Assembly: GCA_051201605.1 (NCBI GenBank)
Contig: CP179201.1
Location: 1,302,001 to 1,366,000, forward strand
DNA: 64,000 nt
Origin: CABZJG01 sp902512685
GTDB lineage: Bacteria; Pseudomonadota; Alphaproteobacteria; Rhodobacterales; Rhodobacteraceae
Reading direction: 5' to 3'
Positions 34,738-42,536 of this stretch are shown piece after piece; the first letter of the stretch is position 1; every line of letters starts with the position of its first letter. The notes under the pieces were generated by a model. That model was not told where the DNA came from. It searched no databases and worked only from the letters and a program-made list of their open reading frames with translations. Both the position numbers and the translations under genes were made by a program.

Positions 34738-35735
34738 AGCGGATTTTTGATACTCAGTTGATTGGGCCTTTTGCGGCCATGGTAATTGTCGCGCTGGTCG
34801 TAGCCTTAACAACAGAGCGGTTCCTGAACCCCGGAAACCTGTCAAACTTGTCCTTGCAAGTCAGCATAGTCGCCTTGATCGCAATTGGTTCCACCATTGT
34901 CATTTTTGCGGCCGGAATTGATTTGAGCTCAGGGTCGATGGTGGCGCTTTTGACGATGATCCTAGCGCAAATGCTGAAATTCATGGGCATACCATTGGTT
35001 CTGGCCGTGCCGCTGATCCTGCTTGCTGGGGGGCTTTTGGGCTTGTTTATCGGCCTGATTACAGCCTATGGGCGCATCCCGTCATTCATTACGACATTGG
35101 CGGCGTTGATCGCTTTCCGTGGACTTGCGCTGACATTCAACAATGGGTCGCCGATATTTTCTTTGGATCCCGCACTGGAACCAATTTTTTATGGAAAATT
35201 CTTCAACATCCCCCTGCCGTTCTTCTATCTGATTTTCTTTTATGCACTCGCCGCATTCATGATGAATTTCACAAAGTTGGGGCGTGAAATCTACGCGGTA
35301 GGTGGTAACCCTGCAGCTGCCGTTCTTACGGGAATTAACGTTCGCAAAGTCCAGGCAACGACCTTTGTGATCGCAGGCTTTATGACCGCCGTTGGCGCAA
35401 TTTTGATGTCTGCGCGACTGAATTCCGGTTCGCCAAACTATGGCCAAACATTGGAACTACAAGCCATTGCTGCAGCAGTTGTCGGTGGGGCCAGCTTGGC
35501 AGGAGGACGTGGTAATATCCTTGCAACGCTCATGGGTGCGATGACCATTGTGATTGTTCAGAATGGTCTGAACCTCAATGCGGCGCCTTCTTCAATCCAA
35601 AACGTGGTTCTGGGTTTGATCATCCTGATGGCCGTCGGCATCGATATGTGGCGTGCGGAAATCTCGGCTCTGATGGCGCGCATCTTCCGGCGATCGTCTC
35701 CGCCTCAATCATCCAATATTGAAAAGGAAGACTGA
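34734..35735 (+). CDS. Sugar ABC transporter permease 2
   Basis: 333 residues, strongly hydrophobic, with AGIDLSSGSMVALL and AAAVVGGASLAGGRGNILAT as CUT2 permease signatures. GAGGAGG lies upstream inside the ATPase gene. It completes the second transporter. The C-terminal tail is charged and cytoplasmic. Confidence 0.87.
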   Translation: MKRIFDTQLIGPFAAMVIVALVVALTTERFLNPGNLSNLSLQVSIVALIAIGSTIVIFAAGIDLSSGSMVALLTMILAQMLKFMGIPLVLAVPLILLAGGLLGLFIGLITAYGRIPSFITTLAALIAFRGLALTFNNGSPIFSLDPALEPIFYGKFFNIPLPFFYLIFFYALAAFMMNFTKLGREIYAVGGNPAAAVLTGINVRKVQATTFVIAGFMTAVGAILMSARLNSGSPNYGQTLELQAIAAAVVGGASLAGGRGNILATLMGAMTIVIVQNGLNLNAAPSSIQNVVLGLIILMAVGIDMWRAEISALMARIFRRSSPPQSSNIEKED

Positions 35736-35736
35736 A

Positions 35737-36525
35737 GTGGATCTGGGTTTGAAAGATAAGCTAGTGCTTGTCACCGGATCAGGTTCCGGCATCGGCAAAG
35801 CTACGGCGCGGGTTTATCTAAAGGAAGGCGCCCGGCTGATTGTACACGGGCTTACCAAGGCAGAGGTTTCAGCCTGCATTAATGAGCTGTCACCCCTGGG
35901 GTCCGTCGAAGGAGTTGCCGCCGATCTGACAAACGCTGGCGACGCCAAAGCTTTAGCTGATTTTGCACAGGCGCAAGGCGAAGTTGATGTGCTCGTCAAC
36001 AATGTTGGGATATTCTCCGTCAAGCCGTTTGAGGATCTGACCGACGACGACTGGATGCATTACTTCAATGTCAACGTGATGTCGGCCGTTAGGATGAGCC
36101 GGATTTTCCTGCCCGCGATGTTAAAGCGAGGTGAGGGTTCGATCATTAACATGGCCAGCGAGGCGGCGGTCAAGCCGCTGCCGCAGATGGTGCATTATTC
36201 GGTTACAAAGACCGCGATCCTTGGCCTAACACGCGGCATTGCGGAACTGACTAAGGGCACGAAAGTAAGGGTCAATTCGATCCTGCCTGGTCCTACCTGG
36301 ACCGAAGGGGTTGAGACATATTTCGACGGTCTCGCTGACCAAAAGGGCGAGCCGCTCGACACGATCGTCGACAACTACTTCAAATCCGATGAGCCAACGT
36401 CTTTGATCCAACGGTTCGTCCAACCGGACGAAGTGGCCCAGATGATCGTAACAATCTCGGCCAGCACTGCGTCAAACGGCGCGGCCCACAAGATCGAAGG
36501 CGGCATCGTTCGCAATATTCTCTGA
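35737..36525 (+). CDS. Short-chain dehydrogenase/reductase
   Basis: 262 residues from a GTG at 35737, which follows AAGGAAG at the right distance and the permease stop by 1 bp. TGSGSGIGKATA, NNVG (in place of NNAG), S in NMASEAAVKP and YSVTK are the SDR motifs. The Y-x-x-x-K pair is intact. It probably oxidises the imported sugar or a later hydroxy intermediate. It shares the operon with a VOC protein and a hydroxyacid dehydrogenase. Confidence 0.82.
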   Translation: MDLGLKDKLVLVTGSGSGIGKATARVYLKEGARLIVHGLTKAEVSACINELSPLGSVEGVAADLTNAGDAKALADFAQAQGEVDVLVNNVGIFSVKPFEDLTDDDWMHYFNVNVMSAVRMSRIFLPAMLKRGEGSIINMASEAAVKPLPQMVHYSVTKTAILGLTRGIAELTKGTKVRVNSILPGPTWTEGVETYFDGLADQKGEPLDTIVDNYFKSDEPTSLIQRFVQPDEVAQMIVTISASTASNGAAHKIEGGIVRNIL

Positions 36526-36547
36526 CAACAAGAAAAAGGAGCCAGCC

Positions 36548-37042
36548 ATGGCCGCACTTACATTTTCACACATCGGGATTACCGTTCCGGACCTCGAAAA
36601 AGCAGTGGACTTTTATTCCAAAGCCTTCGGTCTCTATGTTCTCATGGAACCCACCGAAATTCTGCATGACGAAAGCGCCATCGGTCAGATGTGCGACGAT
36701 GTCTTCGGTGAAGGCTGGGGGAGCTTCCGTATTGCGCACTTGTCTATGGGCGACGGTGTCGGCATCGAGCTTTTTGAATTCCCAAAAACCATCGAAGAAG
36801 AGCGTCCTTTCGAGTACTGGCGACGCGGTCTGTTCCATTTTTGCGTTCAGGATGAAGACCTTGAGGGTCGGGTCAAAATTATTGAGCAACTTGGCGGCAA
36901 GCAGCGCATGCGACAGGTGCGCAAGTACTATCCGGGCGAAAAACCTTACCGTATGGTCTACATGGAAGACCCGTTTGGCAACATCTTCGAGCTCTACAGT
37001 CATTCTTACGAACTGACATATTCGGCGGGGGCTTATGACTAA
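36548..37042 (+). CDS. VOC-superfamily (glyoxalase-fold) protein
   Basis: 164 residues with two beta-alpha-beta-beta-beta modules. Likely metal ligands are H in FSHIGITV, E in GIELFEF, H in LFHFCVQD and E in IFELYSH, so it appears to be a metal enzyme. Families with this fold act as isomerases, epimerases, lyases or dioxygenases. In a sugar operon an epimerase- or isomerase-type role is plausible but not provable. AAAAGGAG is the ribosome site. It overlaps the next gene by 8 bp. Confidence 0.75.
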   Translation: MAALTFSHIGITVPDLEKAVDFYSKAFGLYVLMEPTEILHDESAIGQMCDDVFGEGWGSFRIAHLSMGDGVGIELFEFPKTIEEERPFEYWRRGLFHFCVQDEDLEGRVKIIEQLGGKQRMRQVRKYYPGEKPYRMVYMEDPFGNIFELYSHSYELTYSAGAYD

Positions 37043-38066
37043 TCGCCTCGAATTTGTTCCGAGAACCGACAAGCCCAAAGTCGTGATTACAGACTTCGAC
37101 TTTGGCGATGTCGATGTTGAAACGGAAATCTTGGAAGCAGCCGGTGCAGATGTGATCGCGCTGCAAGCCAAGTGTGAGGAGGACCTGTTCGCAGTAGCGC
37201 CTGATTGCGCGGCTATGATCAATCAGTATGCGCGGATCGGCAAGTCAACTATTTCACGAATGCAGAAATGCGAAGTCATCGCTCGCTATGGCGTCGGTGT
37301 TGATATCGTAGATATTGGGACCGCAACGGATCGGGGAATCCTGGTGACCAACGTGCAGAACTACTGCACCGAAGAAGTCGCCGACCATGCCATCGCGATG
37401 TGGCTGTCACTGGCACGTAAATTGCCGCAGTATGACCGTGCAACACATGCGGGCATCTGGAAATGGCAAAGCGGCCAGCCCGTACACCGAACTCGCGGTC
37501 GGACAATGGGTATCGTCTCGCTTGGAAAAATAGGTCAGGCCATCGTTCCACGGGCGCAGGCCTTCGGTGTCACTGTGATCGCTTATGATCCCTTCCTGCC
37601 ATCCCAAGTCGCAGAAAAGCTTGGTGTAGAGCTGGTCGGCAAGGCCGAGTTGCTTGCGCGGTCTGACTACATCTTGATGCAGGCACCTATGACGCCTGAC
37701 ACGCATCATTTTCTTTCTGACGAAGAATTTTCAGCGATGAAGCCCGGCGCAATTCTTGTGAATACTGGCCGCGGCCCGACGGTTGACAACAGGGCGCTCT
37801 ATCGCGCTTTGAGCGAGGGGCATCTAGCCGCTGCGGGTCTTGATGACCCTGAAGAAGAGCCTGCAAAACGCGCCAATTGGACCCCCGATGACAATCCATT
37901 GTTCAAACTGCCGAACGTCATCGTGACGCCGCATGCGGCTTATTACTCTGAGGAGTCCATTCGCGCTGCCCGGGCTACCGCCGCCACCCAAGTGGCCAAA
38001 GTTCTTACAGGGCAAACTCCCGATTACACCGTCAATGCTGAGGCATTGGCCGCTTCAACCACATAA
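37035..38066 (+). CDS. D-isomer-specific 2-hydroxyacid dehydrogenase (C-terminal-binding-protein-like)
   Basis: 343 residues. The nucleotide motif GIVSLGKIGQAI, the substrate Arg in VNTGRGPTVD, the Glu region in LDDPEEEP and the catalytic His in TPHAAYYSEES are all visible. It interconverts a 2-hydroxy acid and a 2-oxo acid with NAD(P)H. In the operon it could reduce an aldolase product such as hydroxypyruvate or glyoxylate, or oxidise a 2-hydroxy acid formed from the sugar. Confidence 0.83.
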   Translation: MTNRLEFVPRTDKPKVVITDFDFGDVDVETEILEAAGADVIALQAKCEEDLFAVAPDCAAMINQYARIGKSTISRMQKCEVIARYGVGVDIVDIGTATDRGILVTNVQNYCTEEVADHAIAMWLSLARKLPQYDRATHAGIWKWQSGQPVHRTRGRTMGIVSLGKIGQAIVPRAQAFGVTVIAYDPFLPSQVAEKLGVELVGKAELLARSDYILMQAPMTPDTHHFLSDEEFSAMKPGAILVNTGRGPTVDNRALYRALSEGHLAAAGLDDPEEEPAKRANWTPDDNPLFKLPNVIVTPHAAYYSEESIRAARATAATQVAKVLTGQTPDYTVNAEALAASTT

Positions 38067-38078
38067 CAGGAGAACGAA

Positions 38079-38768
38079 ATGCCAGACGTGAGCACAGATC
38101 TTAGGGTCTTCAATGATTTTGAACGCAATCCTGAGCTTTTGAAGAAGTTCGACAAAGTGTTAGAAGCTTTGTCCGCTGCTGCGATTTTTGCAGATGTGCA
38201 GTATCGCACAGGCGTGATGGACAGCGCCATCAAACCAGCATTCCGCGCCAAAGTCACGGGTCAGGCCGTGACCGTGCAATTATCCAAAGGTGATTTGGTC
38301 GACCCTCTGAAAGCGCTGGAAATGGGTCAGGAAGGCGATGTGATTGTCGTCGATGCCGGCGGCGATCTAAATACTTCGGTGTGTGGCGGTTTGATGGGCG
38401 GATTGGCGCAGAATCGCGGAATTCGTGGAATGATCGTTGACGGCGCTGGCCGCGACACCGACGAATTGGAACTTATAAACTGGCCAATCTGGACCCGTGC
38501 GATCACGCCTCGAGGAACCCACACGATGTTTTCAGAGCGCCGTGAGGAATTGTCTATCAACGTACCCATTGCCTGTGGTGGCGTGGTGGTAAACCCAGGC
38601 GACTTCATCGTTGCGGATCTGATGGGCGTCACCGTTATTCCCCAAGAGATTGCCGAAGAAACCGTGCGACTGGCACAGGAGCAAGCCAACCGCGAAGAAG
38701 CAACGCGTGAATGGGTCGCTAAAGGCAAGACCGTTGAGGACCTCTTGAATGAATTCGGTCGCATCTAA
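38079..38768 (+). CDS. RraA-family protein (class II oxo-acid aldolase type)
   Basis: 229 residues. The ordered motifs GGLMGGLAQNRGIRGMIVDGAGRDTDEL and GDFIVADLMGVTVIP define the RraA/HMG aldolase fold; the Arg and Asp residues of the first bind pyruvate and metal. Members cleave 4-hydroxy-4-methyl-2-oxoglutarate-like acids or decarboxylate oxaloacetate. Here it may cleave a branched or keto-deoxy sugar acid. It has about 20 extra N-terminal residues. It overlaps the kinase gene by 20 bp. Confidence 0.78.
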   Translation: MPDVSTDLRVFNDFERNPELLKKFDKVLEALSAAAIFADVQYRTGVMDSAIKPAFRAKVTGQAVTVQLSKGDLVDPLKALEMGQEGDVIVVDAGGDLNTSVCGGLMGGLAQNRGIRGMIVDGAGRDTDELELINWPIWTRAITPRGTHTMFSERREELSINVPIACGGVVVNPGDFIVADLMGVTVIPQEIAEETVRLAQEQANREEATREWVAKGKTVEDLLNEFGRI

Positions 38769-39666
38769 ACCAGCCCTGATTGGTGTCGATTGGGGTACGT
38801 CTTCGTTTCGGGCTTACTTGATTAGTTCAGATGGTACCGTACTTGATCGAGTCTCAACATCCGAAGGTATCATGCAAGTGGGAGGCCAGGTTTTTGAGGT
38901 GGTACTTGATCGCCTCATTAGCCCGTGGACGGCTAAAACGATTATTCCGATCATCGCGTCTGGAATGATCACAAGCCGCAATGGCTGGGTCGAAACCAGC
39001 TATGCGCAGTTGCCGCTCGGGGCTGATGGCCTTGCTGAGGCGCTCCTACCGCATGATCTAGGAAACGGCGTACGCATTCACTTTGTCACGGGCGCAGAGA
39101 CTGAACACCCGGGTGGTCCAGACGTGATGCGGGGGGAAGAAACTCAGATAATTGGTGCATCGGCATTAGGCCTCAGCGAAGGAAAATTCGTCTTGCCAGG
39201 AACTCATAGCAAATGGGTGGATGTCGAGGACGGAGAGATCGTGAACTTCTCGACCTATATGTCGGGTGAAGTGTTCGCTGCCCTGAAGGAACATACAATC
39301 CTAGGTTCGCTGATGCGTGAAGGCGACTTCGAAGAATACGCCTTCGCGAATGGCGTTGAAGCTGGCCTGAATGGCGCGTCAGACTTACTGCATAACCTGT
39401 TTCATGTGCGAACCCTGCCATTGATGGACAAAATTCCCAATGATGCGGCCGCCGACTATTTGTCAGGTTCGCTGATCGGCACTGAAGTCGCCTCCGCCAC
39501 AAGAAATACGGAAAATAAAAAGGCCGTTACGATCGTTGGTCGTGGTGACTTAACAAATCGATACGAGATCGCCTTGCGCATCGCCGGTGTTAGAAGTCAA
39601 AAGTCACCCGATGATGTTGTTGCCGCGGGCCACTACTTGATTGCGCGCACAGCGGGGCTCATTTGA
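38749..39666 (+). CDS. dgoK: 2-dehydro-3-deoxygalactonokinase
   Basis: 305 residues. GVDWGTSSFRAYLI at the N-terminus, MRGEETQIIG, LPGTHSKWV and FSTYMSGE identify DgoK, which phosphorylates 2-keto-3-deoxygalactonate. The next gene encodes the matching aldolase and overlaps by TGATG. Together they make the lower De Ley-Doudoroff branch. The start overlaps the previous gene, so translation is probably coupled. Confidence 0.87.
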   Translation: MNSVASKPALIGVDWGTSSFRAYLISSDGTVLDRVSTSEGIMQVGGQVFEVVLDRLISPWTAKTIIPIIASGMITSRNGWVETSYAQLPLGADGLAEALLPHDLGNGVRIHFVTGAETEHPGGPDVMRGEETQIIGASALGLSEGKFVLPGTHSKWVDVEDGEIVNFSTYMSGEVFAALKEHTILGSLMREGDFEEYAFANGVEAGLNGASDLLHNLFHVRTLPLMDKIPNDAAADYLSGSLIGTEVASATRNTENKKAVTIVGRGDLTNRYEIALRIAGVRSQKSPDDVVAAGHYLIARTAGLI

Positions 39667-40292
39667 TGGTCGACCTTGGCTCAGCACTTGCTGACAACCC
39701 CTTGATTGCCATTCTTCGCGGTTTAAAGCCGAAAAACGCTGGTCCTGTTTCTGGCGTCCTGATCGACGCCGGCTTTCGGATTGTCGAAGTTCCACTGAAT
39801 TCTCCTTCGCCGTTAGACTCAATTTCCAAAATTTCTAGCCAATACGGCGAGAAGGCGGTCGTGGGCGCAGGCACTGTGCTGACGGTCGATCGAGTAGAGG
39901 CAGTGGCGGACGCTGGTGGAAGGTTAATCGTGTCCCCAAACATGAATCCAGATGTTGGGCGCGCCGCAATCGAACTTGGGCTGTACTGGTGTCCCGGAGT
40001 GATGACGCCAACTGAAGCATTTGCGGCATTAGAAATCGGTGCATCAGTTTTGAAGTTCTTCCCTGCAGAAATGATGCCGCCCTCAGCTATTGCAGCCATG
40101 CGAGCAGTTCTACCAAAACATACGGTCCTCGCTGCTGTAGGCGGCATCAAGCCCGACAATATGAAGCCCTACTTTGATGCGGGGGCCGACGGGTTTGGAT
40201 TGGGATCAGCGCTTTTCAAACCGGACTATTCCCTTGATGATATAGCAAAGCGTGCGCATGAATTCGCGAAAGCGGTAAAGGAATTTGAATGA
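39666..40292 (+). CDS. dgoA: 2-dehydro-3-deoxy-6-phosphogalactonate aldolase
   Basis: 208 residues from the ATG that overlaps the dgoK stop. ILRGLKP, the catalytic Glu in IVEVPLNSP, GAGTVLT and the Schiff-base Lys in VLKFFPAE mark the KDPG/KDPGal aldolase family; pairing with DgoK supports the galactonate version. Products are pyruvate and glyceraldehyde 3-phosphate. It overlaps the next SDR gene (ATGA). Confidence 0.87.
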   Translation: MVDLGSALADNPLIAILRGLKPKNAGPVSGVLIDAGFRIVEVPLNSPSPLDSISKISSQYGEKAVVGAGTVLTVDRVEAVADAGGRLIVSPNMNPDVGRAAIELGLYWCPGVMTPTEAFAALEIGASVLKFFPAEMMPPSAIAAMRAVLPKHTVLAAVGGIKPDNMKPYFDAGADGFGLGSALFKPDYSLDDIAKRAHEFAKAVKEFE

Positions 40293-40990
40293 AACAGGCA
40301 TTAGTTACCGGAGGCACACGAGGAATTGGTGCCGGCGTGGCAAGGTCGCTTGCCTCTGCCGGATGGTCGGTTGTCGCGGCGTCGGTATCACGAGCCGAGA
40401 TCAATGCCTTTGAGCCCCAGGATGGGATACAGGCCCAGATTCTGGATGTTACGGATCAAGCATCAGTAGATGTCGTAATCAAGAACCTGAACCGAATGGA
40501 CGCGTTGGTGAATTGCGCGGGTATCCTTTCTCGCGGAAAAGAATACGAAATCGACGTGTTTGCAAAGGTACTTGATATCAATCTAACGGGAACAATGCGT
40601 TGTTGCCTTGCAGCTCATCCGTTGCTGGCGAAAAATAGTGGGGTTATTGTAAACACCGCTTCAATGCTTAGTACCTTTGGTGGGCCCCTTGTGCCGGCTT
40701 ACTCCGCTTCTAAAGGTGGCGTGGCGCAACTTACCAAGGCCTTGGCCGGGAAGTGGGCTGAAGATGGAATTCGGGTTAATGCCATTGCTCCTGGCTGGAT
40801 CGAAACCGAAATGACGCAAGGGTTGCGGGATGACCCGGATAGAACTGCTGGCATCATGTCCCGCACGCCCATGAAACGCTGGGGAAAACCCGAAGAGGTT
40901 GGCGCGCTTGTACGATGGCTGGTGAGCGAGGAAGCTAGCTTTGTCACTGGGGCAATCTACCCTGTCGACGGTGGCTATCTTGCCATGTGA
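40289..40990 (+). CDS. Short-chain dehydrogenase/reductase (sugar or sugar-acid type)
   Basis: 233 residues. TGGTRGIGAGVA, NCAG, S in NTASMLSTFGG and YSASK are intact. The sequence around APGWIETEMTQG resembles aldose and gluconate dehydrogenases. It is a candidate for the first oxidation that gives the lactone opened by the SMP-30 protein. Start overlaps the dgoA stop. Confidence 0.82.
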   Translation: MKQALVTGGTRGIGAGVARSLASAGWSVVAASVSRAEINAFEPQDGIQAQILDVTDQASVDVVIKNLNRMDALVNCAGILSRGKEYEIDVFAKVLDINLTGTMRCCLAAHPLLAKNSGVIVNTASMLSTFGGPLVPAYSASKGGVAQLTKALAGKWAEDGIRVNAIAPGWIETEMTQGLRDDPDRTAGIMSRTPMKRWGKPEEVGALVRWLVSEEASFVTGAIYPVDGGYLAM

Positions 40991-41000
40991 GGAGAAAAAG

Positions 41001-41519
41001 ATGAATGATGTTGATACGTCCCGAATGCCCTACCAACTGCCGTTTCCGAAGGATGCGCAGGAAGAGATTGTTATCCCGAATGCCATAAGCGAGGATGAAA
41101 GGCTTTGGGTGCCGCAGGCTGAGAATGTTTGGTTTCGTCCGCTTTGCCTGAATCGCAGCCATGGCTATTGGATGAACCTTTTGAAGGTCAAAAAGGCAGG
41201 CGTGTTATCGCGGCACCGTCACCCGCAGTCTGTGCATGGCTTTGTTCTTAAAGGGCGCTGGCACTATTTGGAGCATGATTGGGTCGCAGAAGAAGGCGGC
41301 TATGTCTACGAACCGCCCGGAGAGACACATACGCTGGTTGTTCCGGATGATGTTGAAGAAATGATCACCTATTTTCAGGTTAACGGTGTGATGTGCTATG
41401 TCGACCCATGGGGCGAAGTCACAGGGTACGAGGATGTGTTCACCAAGATCGATCTTTGCCGGAAGCATTTTTCGGAAGTCGGGCTTGGAGAAGATTTCGT
41501 CGATCAATACATTCGGTGA
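41001..41519 (+). CDS. Cupin protein of the 2,4'-dihydroxyacetophenone-dioxygenase-like family
   Basis: 172 residues from the ATG at 41001 (GAGGAG upstream). SRHRHPQSVHGFVLKGRWHY and a later GETHTLVV supply the cupin metal-binding His residues. The sequence resembles proteins annotated as 2,4'-dihydroxyacetophenone dioxygenase family, but many members accompany sugar genes and are probably isomerases or binding proteins. It is the last gene of the plus-strand operon, and the region to 41650 is gene-free. Confidence 0.75.
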   Translation: MNDVDTSRMPYQLPFPKDAQEEIVIPNAISEDERLWVPQAENVWFRPLCLNRSHGYWMNLLKVKKAGVLSRHRHPQSVHGFVLKGRWHYLEHDWVAEEGGYVYEPPGETHTLVVPDDVEEMITYFQVNGVMCYVDPWGEVTGYEDVFTKIDLCRKHFSEVGLGEDFVDQYIR

Positions 41520-41649
41520 ATGAAATCCAACTGAGCGACCCAACCAAAAAGCGCTCACTGTCGTGCCGATCGGAGGGCAGCTTCGTCCCGAATAGCTGAC
41601 CTTTGAACGCACTGCAGCTTATGACCGGGCTTTGTCAGAATAAACCACC

Positions 41650-41967
41650 TTGCCCGACACCATCTTGGAAATTAACTTCTGTGACATTCCCAATCCTGTA
41701 TCCTTCCGCTATTTCAAAACCAGTCCAGAGATCATCCAGCTTGCGGTGATGCTGTATGTGAGATTTCCACTTTCACTGAGAAATGTAGAAGACCTACTTC
41801 ATGAACGTGCAGTAGATTTAAGCTATGAATCTGTCCGGTACTGGTGGCGCCGGTTTGACTCTAAGTTCGCAAGCGAGATCCAAGTGCTCATTTTTCGGGA
41901 CTGCTTCTGGGACCACTTGGTCAGTTTTTGCAGGAAAGTTTCACGATTAGACTGCCGTGCGACTTGA
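41650..41967 (+). pseudogene. IS6-family transposase remnant 2
   Basis: Same N-terminal fragment and orientation as remnant 1, from FRYFKTSPEIIQ to SEIQ (about 41700-41882), then unrelated sequence. A 28-bp block around AGCTATGAATCTGTCC is identical in the two copies, while flanks have drifted. The DDE domain is missing. Together the two remnants bracket cargo B. Confidence 0.8.
41889..41923. repeat. Arm-site-like block after IS6 remnant 2
   Basis: Matches 24814-24848 at 31 of 35 positions and has the same 12-bp spacing between GGGACT (41897) and GGGACC (41909). It stands directly after the IS6 truncation point. Confidence 0.5.
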
Positions 41968-42166
41968 AACTCGCAGCCGCCTTCACCAAGCATTCTAAAT
42001 GAAACTGCCAGACTCAGAAATTCCACTGCAAAGTGGTGCATAAATTGGGTTTAGACACTCAATTGAAAAGGTTTGGACATCCTTCTAGTGGTGTGAAAGC
42101 GTGGCCTGTAGGAGGACATGGCGCAAGGTCGCACGCACCGGTGCGAGAAATAGCAATAAAAATCAA
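41968..42166. other. Gene-free stretch before the island's right end
   Basis: About 200 bp with no recognisable gene or RNA. The segment CGCACGCACCGGTGCGAG near 42130-42147 has a short dyad (GCACCGGTGC). Confidence 0.3.
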
Positions 42167-42191
42167 ATTTTGTGGGGGCGGATGTGGGGGC
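42167..42191 (+). promoter_or_regulatory. Arm-type integrase binding sites, right end
   Basis: Same 25-bp segment as 5838-5862 with two base changes. The two GTGGGGGC octamers are again 12 bp apart and in the same orientation. It lies 53 bp from the attachment core in the tRNA. There is no gene start here, which supports a binding-site role and not a translation signal. Confidence 0.6.
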
Positions 42192-42243
42192 GGAAAAGCT
42201 ATAAATCACCTAATCCATTGAAATTATGAACTAAATTAGGTGA

Positions 42244-42260
42244 TTATGGCGGAGGAGGTG
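42244..42260. repeat. tRNA-side attachment core of the island
   Basis: Direct repeat of 5705-5721. Bases 42247-42260 are the last 14 of tRNA-Ser including CCA. Confidence 0.85.
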
Positions 42261-42336
42261 GGATTCGAACCCACGGTAGACTTTCACCTACGTCGGTTTT
42301 CAAGACCGGTGCATTCAACCACTCTGCCACTCCTCC
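42247..42336 (-). tRNA. serT: tRNA-Ser (anticodon UGA)
   Basis: 90 nt including an encoded CCA. The acceptor stem GGAGGAG pairs with CTCCTCC, followed by discriminator G. The anticodon loop CTTGAAA gives TGA. A long variable arm (GTAGGTGAAAGTCTAC) and GGTTCGAATCC in the T arm confirm a class II serine tRNA. Its 3' end is the insertion site of the island to the left. Confidence 0.97.
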
Positions 42337-42536
42337 GATCACGACCGTCTAGCCGCTTAATAATGATTCTAAAAGAGCAAAGATAACAAAGATTTTGGAA
42401 ACATTGCACGCTTGCGCTTTTCTTACAGAAGTAAAATCGCTAAGCTCTGCGTAAAAGACGAAGTGCATCAGATCATCACGAGCAAAGAATAATAAAAGTG
42501 CTAAGTGATTAAAGTGGGCATTGCAGAGGGCACAGG

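Larger units (their letters stand above)
5705..42260. mobile_element. 36.5-kb integrative genomic island at tRNA-Ser(UGA)
   Basis: Bounded by 17-bp direct repeats of the tRNA-Ser 3' end. Just inside each end lies an almost identical pair of TGTGGGGGC arm-type sites (5838-5862 and 42167-42191). The left end holds integrase, a 199-residue unknown protein, an AlpA-like regulator, a primase, a helicase and an origin-like repeat cluster. The rest is two metabolic clusters with their own transporters and regulators. No capsid, conjugation or restriction genes were found, so transfer would depend on a helper. Excision would restore an intact tRNA. Confidence 0.8.

Noticed and set aside
36566..37222. 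218-codon minus-strand frame over VOC and dehydrogenase genes
   Set aside because: Covers two well-supported genes on the plus strand and matches no family.
24398..41967. Active composite IS6 transposon carrying cargo B
   Set aside because: Both transposases lack the catalytic domain and no terminal repeats or target duplication were found; only remnants are claimed.
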